NCBI RefSeq assembly: GCF_051622035.1
Contig: NC_135365.1
Span: 29,450,001 to 29,514,000, forward strand
Direction of reading: 5' to 3'
Length of the DNA stretch: 64,000 nucleotides
Source: Arctopsyche grandis
Lineage: Eukaryota; Arthropoda; Insecta; Trichoptera; Hydropsychidae
Within the stretch, counting starts at the first letter, position 1. Each line of letters opens with the position of its first letter. Below, one piece after another: positions 33,200-49,510 of the stretch. Below the pieces are notes generated by a model. It worked only from the letters and a program-made list of their open reading frames with translations. It was not told where the DNA came from and did not search any database. The translations under genes and the position numbers were made by a program.

Positions 33200-34735
33200 T
33201 TTCCCTGTAGCAGTCACAATTTAAATCTTGTGCTATACGACGCTGCGAAATCTTCTGTAACTTTTTTTGGTATTCTCCAAAGATGGTTTACACTATTTTC
33301 AGCTTCAATATATCGCTGGAAGATTCTAACTGATTACGTGCAATTATATTCCTTAAATAATTCCTGTAACGAACGGTTTTACGCGCGCTTATCTGATCTC
33401 GCGGTGGGAGGTCCAGAGGGCGTTTACGTCGTTCTTCTTCCAAGGGTCGGGTAATATGGAAACGTGAACTAACCTTGGGATACAGTTTATATATAGTCGG
33501 GGAGGTTCCTGACTGCAAATCGTCTCGTTGATAACAGCTTGCTCGTGGTCGGGAAGCTGGCTCTGCGGTCCTCTCACGGCTGATGTTTCTCCAGAAACGG
33601 CGTGAGGAATACAGGGGACGTTGGGCTGGTACTTTTGGGAGGGAGTGATGCTGCACTCGACCTCACAGCGGTTCTTCAGCAAGATGGTGGATCTCTGGGC
33701 CCCGTCTCCCCCTGGAGACGTGCACAGGAGATATCTCTCTTCCTCGGTGGATGGCGGGTGAGAGAGCTAATCTCGAAGCGAGCGTGCCTAAATGGCGCGC
33801 TTTTCTGTGTGGCCACACGAAATAAAGGGCGAGTGTTGCCCTATGGGACGATGGGGAGAACGTCGCGTTACATTCCTTTTTATCTGACACATGGTGGAAA
33901 GCGAAAATACAAAGTGTCAATGCAGTTCGTCATCAAACTGTTAACGTTCATGATGCTTTAATTACTTTATTTGAAACTGAAAGAAGGGATCCAGGTGGAG
34001 CTCAAGAAGCAACCACATTAGCGGGACAATTAAAATATTTCTGCTTTCTTGTTTCATTAATTGTTTGTCACGATGTTCTTTTTCAAATAAACGTTGTTTT
34101 CAAAAAAAAAAACATATGGATTTCTCCAAATGTGCGGAAATGTTGTTTATTTTTTAATGATTATAGAGAAAACGGTTTTAAAATAGCTATAATCACAGCT
34201 AAAGATTTAGCCAAGGAATTACAAATAGAGTCGGTATTTAAACAATTAAAAAGAATCATACGCGTGAGACGGTAATTTGACAAAAATACACAAAACGAGC
34301 CCATCGTTTGTCCCGAGAAAAAGTTAGAGGTCGAGTTTTTTAATTAAAGTTGAACGAATATTAAAAGACGTGGGGTTTTTTTTGTATCTTGTAAATAATC
34401 TAACGAAAGAGCAAAATCTGATATTATTAGTAACGAACTTTTCGATGAACTTTTAAAAGCCTTTCTTTCAAATAAAGTTCAAGGTAAAAATAATCTACTC
34501 ATTGTATTCAATTTTATAAAACAGCATAATTTACAAGAATTATATCCGAAATTTTGGGTTGCTATTCGAATTTTGCTGACACTGCCTGAAACTGCAGCAA
34601 GTGATGAACCTAGTTTTTCGAAACTTTCCGTACTCTATCTATTGAAAATGATATCGCCGAAAATCTTGATTTTTTTGCTTTAATTAAAGATTTTGCTGAA
34701 AGAAAGGCTCGGAAAGTTCACTTCTGAAATATCAT
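33200..34735 (+). pseudogene. ZMYM1-like hAT transposase relic
   Basis: Fragments in different frames follow the order of ZMYM1/52-kDa-repressor-like transposases: LTHGGKRKYKVSMQ with FETERRDPGGAQEATTLAGQ, LKYFCFLVSLIVCHDVLFQI, YRENGFKIAIITAKDLAKEL with FKQLKRIIR, and the C-terminal NLQELYPKFWVAIRILLTLP followed by SFSKL, the hAT dimerisation region. There are many stops and frame changes. A solo LTR (33365-33872) is inserted in the 5' part. The last 250 bases are closely paralleled at 59506-59755. Confidence 0.75.
33365..33872. mobile_element. Solo LTR, 508 bp, with 4-bp TSD
   Basis: It starts TGTAACGAACGG and ends CGTCGCGTTACA, the TG...CA convention of LTRs with short inverted ends (TGTAACG/CGTTACA). 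TTCC flanks both sides (33361-33364 and 33873-33876). Inside are TTTATATATAG (about 33487), a TATA-like box, and AATAAAG (about 33822), a polyadenylation-type signal, so the plus strand is probably the transcribed one. No internal retrotransposon sequence adjoins, so it is a solo LTR left by recombination; family (gypsy-like from the 4-bp duplication) is inferred. Confidence 0.82.
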
Positions 34736-34744
34736 TATACTTAT

Positions 34745-35285
34745 TTGTTATTCCCAACTCCACATGGGGTTGGGAAACCTTCTTAACTGCTTTTCTGCCG
34801 GTCTCAAGCCCGGAAGAATGAGGATGGTAACCATTTTTTATAATTTTTTTCTAGGGGTGTATAAAAACACTGTCCGAGAGCGCTATAGGGTGCTCCCTCA
34901 GTGTGACCAAACTCACGTCCAACCAAAGACCCATCGACATTCTGAAGATGGGTATAGGCTAAAATAGCACCCAATTTAATTAACCAGACTCAACCACCTC
35001 CAAACGGTCCATACCCGTTAACCACCCACTAACACACTAACCCCGACAGTATCCCACAGATGTTGCACTAATTTTGCTTAGTGTTCCAGATCGACAAACA
35101 CCCCACAAGCGAGCAGCCGCCAGCCCGCACCACAAACATCACCGAGAGTCCGATCCCATACAACACGTTCGATGGATAGGTTAAGGGAGTGGCACTCCCT
35201 ATAAACTATCGTTAAAACGCAGCCACAACTACTATAGGGTGTAAGGCCGGCACTGGGCATGTCACTGCGTATAAATAAATAAATA
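34745..35285 (+). mobile_element. Retroposon 3' end with (TAAA)n tail
   Basis: This non-coding, comparatively C-rich segment ends with GCCGGCACTGGGCATGTCAC and ATAAATAAATAAATA, the simple-repeat tail of a non-LTR element or SINE. No coding portion was recognised upstream within the segment, so it is probably a 5'-truncated 3' UTR. Confidence 0.5.
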
Positions 35286-35329
35286 TCAATATACATATGT
35301 ACATACATATGTATGTATGTATAGTATAC

Positions 35330-36302
35330 TAGCTGAATCTGGCATGCATTGCAATGCCACTCCTATTCCTGGTTTCCCGGTCCGGTTCCCGTTTTTGGGC
35401 AATTATTTTTACAGAAATCATCGCAGGAATAAATAATTGCAGACGAACGGTTTGAATAAAAAATAACGATTTATTAATATACTAGCTGAACCCGGCATGC
35501 GTTGCAATGCCACAATAACGCATGCAATTCCCGTTCCCGTTCCCGTTCCCATTCCCATTACCGTTCAAGTTCTCGTTCCCGTTCCCATTTGTCTTAAAAA
35601 CGCAGGCAGCGAACAAAAACATTTGAAATTATTGCGTTGCAATGCCACTCATTCCCGTTTTTCCCGTTTCCGTTCCTGTTTTTGGCCGATTTTTTTCACA
35701 GTAAGCTTCCCGGACATGCATACAATAAATCCTGAAAGTTCCATCGTTCCATCGTCCAATAACGCATGCAATTCCCGTCCCCGTTTCCGTTTCTCGATGT
35801 GTTTCGATAAGTGAATGTTTCAGTTTCAAATTAATATTTAAAATAAGGCTTCGCTCGGTATTTGTAATATCAACCGCTTAAACATGACTAATCTAATAGT
35901 AAAAAATAATATTTTTTATTTATGTATTTTTAATTTTTTTTTTTTTTAAATAAAATGTTAACTATTAAATTAGTCATGTTTATGCGGTGTATATAACAAA
36001 TACCGAGTGAAGCCGGGTAATACAGCTAGTTCTTAATAATCAAATTAAATTATAGTAAAGTATTTGTACGTTGGCAATGCGTGCGCGCAAGTTGGTTGCT
36101 AACGTAAACACTACACACTTTCACGTCGATAAAATCGTAATTACGAATATTATTATTATTGAGAGGTTTTTTCCCTTTTTATTTTCACAGTAATCTTTCC
36201 GGACATGCATACAACAAATTCTGAAAGTTTCATCGTAATCGGTTCTTTGGTTTAGGAGCCTATTCAAGACAGACAGACATTGATTTTTATATATATAGAT
36301 TC
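35330..36302 (+). repeat. Composite 'CCCGGC...' repeat region with CCCGTT minisatellite
   Basis: CTAGCTGAACCCGGCATGCG-like starts occur at 35331 and 35482, each followed by TTGCAATGCCACTC and tandem CCCGTT/CCCATT hexamers. The 3' part (about 36185-36302) reads TCTTTCCGGACATGCATAC, TGAAAGTTTCATCGTAATCG and CAAGACAGACAGACATTG, a sequence type common at the 3' ends of insect retroposons. The similarity between units suggests repeated insertion or tandem duplication of one element. Confidence 0.6.
35847..36029. repeat. Palindromic pair of 'GGCTTCGCTCGG' units
   Basis: GGCTTCGCTCGGTATTTGTA at the left and ATACCGAGTGAAGCCGGGTA at the right are inverted copies, with matching CATGACTAATCTAATAG and CTATTAAATTAGTCATG inside and an A/T-rich centre. 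It is a foldback of two family members. Confidence 0.75.
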
Positions 36303-36589
36303 AGTACTAGAGCTAATTACGGACTAACTTAAATTCTAACAGTAATGAAATTTATATACTGTTCTTTAAAACAATAAAGTGTTGAAGACACGTGTCGTAC
36401 AATTTTGGTTAGTCAGTGCTTAAGGTGTGCTATAAATCAATGGTGTTACTTATTAAATTAGGTGTGCCACAAATCAATGGTGTGTCTTATCCCTACTGGT
36501 TAGTGGTTTTAATTGTTAACATTGAAGGAGTCATACATGATGGTGGTCATACTAGTGACGAATTGGTGATATCTTAATATAATGGTAGA

Positions 36590-36790
36590 GGGTTGTACTC
36601 GGCCCTTAATTCAGGCATGCACACAATAACGCATGTATTGCAATGCCACTCACTCCTGTTTTTCCGTTCCCGTTCCCGGTTTTGGGTGATTATTTTTTAC
36701 AAACATCATACGACTCAGCAGACAAATAGACAAACATTGATTTTTATATATGTATATTATACGTATGTATTTCTATAATTTTATATATGT
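36590..36790 (+). repeat. Further copy of the CCCGTT/ATGCCACTC repeat
   Basis: GCATGCACACAATAACGCATG, ATTGCAATGCCACTCACTCC and CCGTTCCCGTTCCCGGTTTT repeat the order seen at 35482-35700, ending with CAGCAGACAAATAGACAAAC. Confidence 0.65.
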
Positions 36791-37116
36791 ATTTCTATAA
36801 TTGTATATATGTATTTATATTGTATGTATGTATGTGAATGAAGAAGTGTGTGTTTATGATAAAAATAATGTAAATATATGTACATATGTATGTACTGTCC
36901 TAGTTAGTAGCGTGTTTTCCAAAAGAGTAAAATAGTATGGAAATTAGATGATCGGTTTGAAGGAATACATTCGACGTAAATGCATGCGACGATAATACAG
37001 TGAATCGCATTATTTACCGTTACAGATAGATAGTAGAATAGTAGAGTAAGTAAGTGGCAGCCCTAAGTAACAGTATGACTGTAAGTAGATATGTTTATAA
37101 ATAAATATATATGTAT

Positions 37117-37291
<175 letters not shown>

Positions 37292-37319
37292 TATACATTA
37301 ACATTAAAATAATATAATA

Positions 37320-38480
37320 CTATAATTACTAATAAAAACTTGTAAAATAGACAATGATGGAATGATAGGATGAAATAAAAAGCATATATTATATGTATAT
37401 TACACACACATTTTTTTTATTTTTTTTATCATGGATGTATAATATAATGTTGCAGGCAAATGTAGCCGTAGTTGTATTGTAGATACATACATTTATGTAT
37501 ATGTATGTATGTATGTAGTGTAGTTGTAATCGTAGTTGTACATAGTGCCATTTCCATCTGTCTGCAACGGTTTTCACTAGAAAACGCTACAACACCACTC
37601 TGTGACAGTCGTTTCTTGATCTCGCAACCATCACCACTATCTTCGCTCATTCGCCTGACAATTGGTAACATTTCTTTTATTTTTTCTTATTATAAAAAGC
37701 TTGATCAGCTCACTCTTAATATTTGCTAAAACCTACTATGTACATACATATGTCATAATATTACATTTAAAATTTTCTGAGATAAACCATTGTGAATTTA
37801 CTATTTGTATTTATCAACTGGATGGCTTTTAGATCAGTGTTTTCTAAACTATGTTTGCAATTTATTTTGTGTGAGAATAACTAAAAAAGTAAAAGGAAAA
37901 GTATATAATGCTATAAGTTTTCAGGACATTTGCATGAAAAAAGCCCCATTTTGTATGAAAATTCCACTTGCGCCTCGCCTCATTCACTAAATTAGAAAAT
38001 AAAGCGAATAATAAGTTCAAAATTTCTAAAATCATTCGTTTGATCACTGAAAGCATTGTTATCCCTTGAACCGAAAAACACTATAAATGACTAAAGTATA
38101 TATGTACATATGTATATAATTTGCCAAAAATCATACTGCGATGAACAATGTGTGACAAAATAGCTGTGAAATAAATGTATTTTTGAAAATCACCAGTGCT
38201 AAAATTAAATTGAACCTATACATATGGGACCCAAGTAAAATATCGATTGCACAATTGATCAGCTAAGGTCTTTATTGATTTTAGCTAATTTTGAAGGCAG
38301 AATCAATGCACATAGATATGTATTATAAAATTGATCAATATTCTGTTACTTTTGGGTTTTTATTCAAGCACGTTTAAAAGTGTAGGTACATACATACTAC
38401 ATAAATGTAGGTATGTAATATGTAAGGTATGCAGCTAGCTACACATATTAGCCAACTCCAAAATAAGATAGATATATGTA
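37320..38480. other. Non-coding stretch upstream of the ZP gene
   Basis: AT-rich with scattered TACATACATATG repeats; no supported gene. 37540-37680 has more balanced composition but no recognisable coding pattern. Confidence 0.4.
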
Positions 38481-38499
38481 GTTAATATTGATAAATGAA

Positions 38500-38657
38500 T
38501 GCGAGTAAGAGTGTTGACGAAGTTGATGATGTTTGTGCAGCGAACCGCAAGCGATACCGCAACTGAGGTGACCCGGAGCGCGCGCCCCCGCCTCAACCAG
38601 AGCGTGGCGCCCCCGTCTTCAGTTTTCTGTCTTCCGTCTTCCGTCTTCATCCCCACC
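38500..38657 (+). promoter_or_regulatory. GC-rich 5' UTR/promoter-proximal region of the ZP gene
   Basis: A GC-rich block with CCCGGAGCGCGCGCCCCCG directly precedes the start codon, followed by the pyrimidine-rich CTTCCGTCTTCCGTCTTC. The context of the ATG at 38658 (CCCACCATGC) is a good animal initiation context. The transcription start is not defined. Confidence 0.5.
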
Positions 38658-41600
38658 ATGCCGTTGCTGCTTCTGCTGCTGCTACTTTTCGCAGTGAGTC
38701 TATTTTATTGCTGATCATCCATCATCTACCTACCTACCTATATGTACATATTCAGGGTTAAGATGTCTGGATAAGAAGTAGGCCGCAGCCTTCCGAATTC
38801 GTATAGCGTGAGAAAATTTACTGTTCGTTTTTTCATTGTTGATGCGTTAATTCGAGTTCCAAATTCGGTATGGCGAAAGAATGAAAATTGAATGCAAAAA
38901 AAGCATCGTGGACCACTGACCGAAAAGTTACGGAACGATGAATATCGGGATGATGACCACTTGCGCACTTGTAACTGTTTATGAAGCGGTATTAGGTCAA
39001 GTGCTGATATTATACCGGATAATCACCGATATTGTACATAATACTGATTATATTATATGTATATTATAACAGAGCTTTAAAATATCATTTGATCATTCTT
39101 AGTGATGTTTTGCTTTCGTTCAATTACCTACGTGAGTACTACATACATACATATGTATATATGTATGTACATTCAGTGGTGTCACCCTAATGGTTTCCAT
39201 GGGTTTCCGGAAACCCGCTGTTAAAAATCGAAAAAGTTTCCGTAAACCCGTTGTTAGAAATCTAAAAATTCATATATTTTTTATCAAAACATATACAAAT
39301 CTTAAAAATTGTTTTCGACGGTTTCAACTTCGAAAAGGTTACAGTCGATTACTTAGCAGGTAAAGAGAAAATACTTTTTTTCCGTTATGCACAAGCAAAA
39401 TTAACTTTTAGCCGTTTAATTTGTCTACAGTATTGATATAAAATAACTTAAAGTAGGCCATTGTGGCGCATTAGGTTCTTCCTGTGATGCCACAATGGTC
39501 CAAAACTATTAATAAATAATAAATAATATACATATGTACATACATATATTTATGGTCTGGAGTAGGGATCCCAAATTCGAATATATTCGAATATCGAATA
39601 GTAGCTTTAAATTACTTATTTGTCGTTTTAAGAAGTTCAAGATATTATTAAAATTTTAAGAGAATCATTATCCGGAACATCAAATAGAACTAAATGTGCT
39701 ATAGATTGAAAATAAAAAAATAAGATCGTATAAAAAGTATTCGAATATTCAGATTTGGGATCCCTAGTCTGGAGTTTGCATTCGGAATCATCCTTTCTAG
39801 TAAAAGTCATAAACTTTATTGTGTCGTTCTGTAATTACCCAAAGAAAGCCGAAGACTCCGTTTTTATTCATATATGTATAATATATAAAAATTGAAAAAA
39901 AAATTGGAAACCCATTGTTCCAAAATTGGGGTGACACCAGTGCATACATATGTATATGTTGTACCTACTACTAGAATCTCAGGATTGTAACTTAATATAA
40001 GAATATGTAATATAATGTGTGTAGGTAATTGCTCTCGATTAAAGTTTTCTTGCAAATGTAATTCGTAAAAATATAGGATATTAGGACATTAAACTAAAAA
40101 GTATACTTTTGTTTCAGTTTCACTCCGCGGTGTCGCAAGATTATGACGGTAAATTGTACATATTATACTATGTGTATGTATAACTTGTGTACATGGATAG
40201 TGCATAAGTGGTAATCCCAATTAATACGGTAGATGAAGATAATATGCATGTACTATATACAGGTATTACTGTTGCAGTAACGGACATCCAATGCAGTTTT
40301 GGGGGTGGAGTGAATGGAGGCGGCAGTCGCGATTCAATCATTGCTCTTTTGAGGAAACCCGAAGGATTCAAGGGTTCTCCTCTTTTCGCAGACGACAGGT
40401 CCGTGGCTGCAGAAACTGACACTTCGTGTCAAATCAGGCCCGATCCAGCCGAATCCACGGGTCTGCTCTATCGTCTGCGAATCACAGACTTTTCTCGTTG
40501 CGGAGTTTTGAAAAGAAACGTCAGTACTCAACGTTTACATACACACACATATGTAGTTTGCATAGTGCGTACAATATTATTTTTCGCAGGGGTTTGTGCA
40601 TGTTCGGGTGTGGTTTCCGCAGTTTCCTGGCGTAGTGATGCAATCTGACCAAGAACTCATCATAATGTGCAAACCTCCGGAACCGACGGTTATAGAAAAC
40701 AAGGCAGCGGGTTTTGCAGGAAGCTTGTGAGTTAATCTGTTATTTTTTTATGATCTCTATTTGACTACTAGTCAACTTAAAAAGTAAACGTTTGCAGTCC
40801 ACACGGCGCTCGCGTTTCTGGAGTAGTGGAGGAAACTCCAGGTCGACTGGAATACGAGGTGGCTCTGTATAAAGAGGCGCCAGCTGCGAGAGTGACCAAT
40901 TCTACAGGCGAACTTCCAGTTGATCAAGTGAATGCAAATTACTTACATAGATACGTGTGTATGTGTGCTTGACGATTTTTATTTATTCATTACGTGTGCC
41001 TACTTTTTATTTTAAGGCTGTTCCCATCGGTACCAAACTACAACTGAGAGCTCGAATCAACCCAGACTCGGCTTGGAAATATGTGAAATTAATGGAAGTG
41101 ACGGTTTCCCCCGATCCTGACGACCCCAGAATGTCAGGAAGTGTAATTTTAGTGAAAGAAGGGTATGACAATATTAATATTAACTTTTATTAATCAATAA
41201 ATATCAGACTAACACTAGATCTCAATATTCATTATACATATTATACTACAAGACGACCTTGATTTTGCATCAATGCATGGTCAAGAGCATTTAATCATGA
41301 CCTCATTTAGGTTTCAATTATTTAAAAATATCTTATAAATTATGAGTTATTACCACCTGCGATCTGAAATGGTCAACTCATATAAATTCTATCATTAATG
41401 AATGTTTTTATTTTTAGTGCTAAGCTTTTTGACTATACATTTTAAAATGTGTATTAGACCTAAATAGGAATTTGCATATACTATTTGGAGTCCTCATTTT
41501 AGAAAGAGTATTTATTATATGTATTGAAAAGGTTCCAAGAACATTTACAAAAATGCCTTCCGAACTAAAATCACTTTCGTACATTGGAGAGATTTGAATC

Positions 41601-44451
41601 TCTCCACATTCGATTAGACGAAACGATCTAATAGAAGTTTACAACATTATAAATTCATAATCAGTAATCAAGACAATAATTGTCCTTCTTACGCTCAACA
41701 AAAACAATTATCTAAGAGGTCATATTCTCATACTCAAAATCAATGGCGTATCTAGAAATTTTGAGCCATCGTGCAAAAATTACGTAAGGGTATCCTAACA
41801 TTTTAAAAAAAATATGAAATAAAATAATTTTAACTGCATACATACATATTTGCAGATAATAAATATTCTAATAATAGAGTAAATAAGAAATTGAATTATA
41901 AGCTCACCGATTTTAAAATTTCTTCTCTCTTGCTTTAATATTATATTTGCGAAATCACTAATAAGTTTTTTAAGTTTTATTTTTGATACTTGTTTATGTT
42001 CAACGGCCAGTAATGCGAGATTATTTAGTCTTAATCATTTTTAACACTCGCCACTTTTAATAAAAAATAACATGAACTTCTGAAAAATCACTTTCTCGGC
42101 AACTGTATTTCGTGACGAGAAATTCTGAAAATTGTCATATTTTCAGTCAAGTTTTTTTTCAATAGTGAAGTTATGTGAATGAACTGGGCATCAATTTCCT
42201 CTGAGAAAACTTCTGGGTATTTTTTCTAAGTTTCAAACCATTTTTCAAAATACATATATAAATATTTGCTTCTGATGTATTTATATTATAGCGAGGTTCG
42301 AGAAAACTGAAATAGATTTTCAGTAACTGCATTCCTTAAAAGCGACTTTTAAGTTGATTTGTTACTTTGTCAATAATATTATAAAATACACTAACTCTGA
42401 ATAGTTGTTGAATCGGTAGTCGGACGCTAACTCATCAGCATAAAGTTTGATGACATTGTGACTTTTGTTTTTAAAATAATCATTTAAGCCCCACTAATTG
42501 GCCATATCTTTCGCTTCTGATTTTATTTTTTCATATGAAGTTCGCAATTTATTTAAATTGTGTATGTTCTGTTTAAACTTTCGATATTTTTAGATTGGCA
42601 ACAGTTATTTTTTCATATCGAGTGCTAGAAATTTGGGCCCTCATGATTTGCATGACCTGCTGTCAAGTTGCTACGCCACTGCTCGAAATAGATTAGGGTG
42701 ACCATTCGTATTGGTTTTATCAGTACTGTGCTGGATTTTTGGGTATCTGTCCAGGTAAATTGTGAGACAAAACCAGTCCACATTTTTTAATCAAATACAT
42801 GGATCGAAATATTCAAAGCTTTCGGCAAAAAAGGTTTGTCTCTTGCAAAAATATTGAAAAGTTAGTTGAATATTGTCTCTGTTTTACCAAGAACAAATGC
42901 AACTGCCAAACGACTCTTTTCTTTGATGAATAATATGTGGTCCAGTGATAAAAAGCAATTGAATGCAGAAACTTTAAAATGTTTGCTAATTACTAAGTAT
43001 AATTTTAACCAGTCTTGTGTAGAATTTGAAGAAAATGACTTTATTTTTTCCCAGAAATAATATATAAAATAAAAAATGTAAGGGGGGTGCGGAGTCAACT
43101 GCTTCCTTGGGGTGGGTCTGTTTACGAAAATTGGAATTGATATTTAATTAACGTTTTTTTGAAAAAAATAGTCACCATAAAATATGTTTATTCTTTAGAA
43201 TCAGAGAATCCTATTTTTTAAATAGTGGTTAAAATTTGGAATAGTCTACTAAATTAATTGGTAACTAATAGTAACATAAACCTCTTTAAAAATATTCTTG
43301 ATAAATTTCTAGGATATTATATTTATTTCTTTTGTTATCGTATGTTTGAGTCTTTTTAAAAGCTTTTTATCAGTTTCAATTTAATTCGATTCTAGTTTTT
43401 CTTATTTTATATGTATGTAATTTACAATCTCTTTGGACTCATCGATTATGCCACCCCGCTCAAGTATTTTTAAATATAAAATAAAAATCAACGGAGTATC
43501 GATTTATCCATATATTCGAAGATTATGTACATATTAAGCCCTAAATCAATATAAAAATGATAATTTAATTTTTGTATATTATTCAAAATAAAATTGGTCA
43601 TTTATATAATATTAAAACACTAATCTTCGAAAAAAATTTGCAGGTGTAGAAATCGCGATTTCGCTTCGATCATTCCGCATCAGCCGGCAAGATATCGAGA
43701 TAAACACAACGAAGTATTTTTGGATTTTGAAGCATTTCTATTGAGCACCATGAAGGAACGCAGCACTCTTTGGATCCATTCTCAGATTAAAGCTTGTATG
43801 GACGTCGCAGACTGTCAACCAGACTTTTGCCTAGATTTGTTTGAATCGTCGGGTAATTTCACTTCTGCATACACTAATACACGTGTACATATATGTACAT
43901 ATTGTATGATATATTACACAGTTCACTCGACTGATTTGTGATTCCATTACAGGTCACGGGAGAAGGAAACGGCAAATGTCGTTCGCTCTATATGAAAATA
44001 CAACCAACGTTCAGTTATCGTCAGGAGGAATCAGGGCAGAAGCCCTAACTCAGAAATTCAACGACACAACTCAATTCACCAAATTCAAGGAGAATATTGA
44101 GTACACTGTCGTCATGCCTGGAGAATTATTTCACAAATCAGCTGTGTTGGAAGCGTCCTGCAATACAACACTGGTACTCGCCGGAGCGTTGGGGTGTCTC
44201 TTGCTCCTGTCGGGCGTCATCGTGAGTCCCTCTTCATCATTATTATGAAATTATCTTTGAAAACATACCACCATGGTATGGTACATTCGAGTTTTTCTCA
44301 ATTGCAGATGTGCTATTTGGCTAATCGACTACACACAGTTGCCCTGCATAGCAATGTGTCCAACAAATCTATCGAACAAATAGTACGCCAAGTTCAAACC
44401 AACACGTATTGCGATTCGATAGGATATACGGGGAGACCGACAGTTCAGTGA
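38658..44451 (+). CDS. Zona pellucida (ZP) domain membrane protein, 452 residues, 9 coding exons
   Basis: Exons: 38658-38693, 40118-40148, 40263-40519, 40590-40726, 40798-40927, 41017-41162, 43644-43852, 43953-44221, 44308-44451; all are GT-AG with consistent phase. The signal peptide is MPLLLLLLLLFAF. The ZP-N part starts near residue 23 with its four conserved-type Cys (first at 33, DIQC) and a Gly-rich turn. The linker includes PHGARVSGVVEETPGRLEY, and the ZP-C part carries the Cys of EGC, KAC, ADC and DFC. RRKR at 319-322 is a furin-type cleavage site. A transmembrane helix spans about 388-409 and the cytoplasmic tail ends at 452. This is the full layout of insect cuticlin-like/apical matrix ZP proteins, which polymerise at the apical surface after cleavage. 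Which Drosophila paralogue it matches I cannot say. Introns hold several transposons. Confidence 0.93.
39174..39942. mobile_element. CAGTGGTGTCACCC element in the first ZP intron
   Basis: The ends CAGTGGTGTCACCCTAATGG and the inverse TTGGGGTGACACCAGTG define it. Near both ends are GGAAACCC repeats. The flanks are ACAT microsatellite, so a target duplication cannot be read. A second element (39563-39766) is inserted inside. Confidence 0.7.
39563..39766. mobile_element. 204-bp MITE nested in the element above, perfect 8-bp TSD
   Basis: The ends TAGGGATCCCAAATTCGAAT and GATTTGGGATCCCTA are inverted repeats flanked by GTCTGGAG on both sides (39555-39562, 39767-39774), so insertion into the outer element is certain. 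Non-coding, with repeated TATTCGAATA. Confidence 0.9.
41741..42681. mobile_element. 941-bp hAT derivative in ZP intron 6
   Basis: The ends CAATGGCGTATCTAG and TTGCTACGCCACTG belong to the CAGTGGCGTA family. The flanks CTCAAAAT (41733-41740) and CTCGAAAT (42682-42689) match at 7 of 8 bases. The interior is AT-rich and frame-broken; it may be transposase remnant on the minus strand, but no motif was certain. Confidence 0.8.
42866..43060 (+). pseudogene. hAT transposase dimerisation-domain fragment
   Basis: LPRTNATAKRLFSLMNNMWSSDKKQLNAETLKCLL, read here in parts as LPRTNATAKRLFSLMNN and KKQLNAETLKCLL, follows the hAT C-terminal signature (LPxSNAxxERxFSxMNxxW). A preceding TAGGGTGACCATTCG near 42693 may be the left end of its element. 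It sits between exons 6 and 7 of the ZP gene and is not spliced into it in frame. Confidence 0.7.
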
Positions 44452-44740
44452 TGAGATACACGTTGGATATTTCATTCCTGCCACTCAATTTCTATTGATA
44501 TGTGTTGCGTAATTTATTATTATTGCTATTAAGCTTTATATGTAAGTTGTATTTATTAATTCTTAATTCTTTTGCGTACCTGCTGTAAGTATTGTATGTG
44601 TGTGTGTGTGTATAACATTTGATTAGCTTGTGATTGGGAAACGGCAATGAGTCAAAAGCGCATCCGACCCATTTACCGATTTCTTAATCATGACAACTAA
44701 AATGTGGTAAATAAAACTGGCAGAAATAAAAACGTATTTG
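44452..44740 (+). other. 3' UTR of the ZP gene with polyadenylation signals
   Basis: After the stop, two AATAAA hexamers occur at 44710-44715 and 44725-44730. Cleavage is expected near 44745. The tract includes a short GT repeat at 44600. Confidence 0.65.
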
Positions 44741-45184
44741 TAATTACTATTCATTTTTAAATCATTTTAAAAATATGTAACAAAAACAAGTAACAAAAAT
44801 GTACAGAAAAATGTAATTGCTAATTTATATTCATATATACAAAGTAATATAGTAATATAATATTTATAAATGCAAACAATTTATATAATATATTAATAAA
44901 TATTTAAATAATATAATATACGTAGGTATATTTTGCAATATATTCGGTGTATAAAAATTATAAGCACATTTGTGATAAAACAAAGTAATCAATAGATTTA
45001 AATATATACATACATATATGTATGTATATGTACATGCATTCAATAATATGTATAAAATAATTTGTGGCAAGTTAATAAAAGTAATATATAGATTATTGGC
45101 GAATCGATTTAAGTGTTAATGTTGATAGAGTTTGAACTAATTTTAGTGTAAAAATTTTTCTAGAAATTTACATTTACATACGTA

Positions 45185-45463
45185 TTTATTGTATGGTTAT
45201 TGTACAATATTAATAAAAATTTCCATTATAATTTTTGAAACAGTCGTGAATGTACAGTTAACAATTACATAAAGAGTAATATTATTATGTACATATAAAT
45301 GATCACCTAAAACACGGTGTAATACAAGTATGTTGTACATATACATGTACATAGTAACACTCTTTTCAATTTCATCATTTAGAAAGAAGCGTTGGTATTT
45401 TAACAATAAATGCAGGTTTCATAATTTTTGAACTATTCGTGATTGAAACTGTACATGTACATG
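45185..45463 (-). other. Probable 3' UTR of Pect
   Basis: It lies between the Pect stop codon and a minus-strand AATAAA (TTTATT on plus at 45185-45190). The ZP gene ends from the other side near 44745, so the two messages converge with about 400-450 bp between their likely 3' ends. Confidence 0.45.

Positions 45464-49510
<4,047 letters not shown>

Noticed and set aside
33288-33961. Overlapping frames of about 85-122 codons in the GC-richer block
   Set aside because: They lie inside the solo LTR (33365-33872) or its junctions and show no gag, protease or polymerase motif.
42693-43181. Complete hAT element around the dimerisation fragment
   Set aside because: TAGGGTGACCATTCG could be a left end, but no convincing right end or 8-bp duplication was found, so only the protein fragment is reported.
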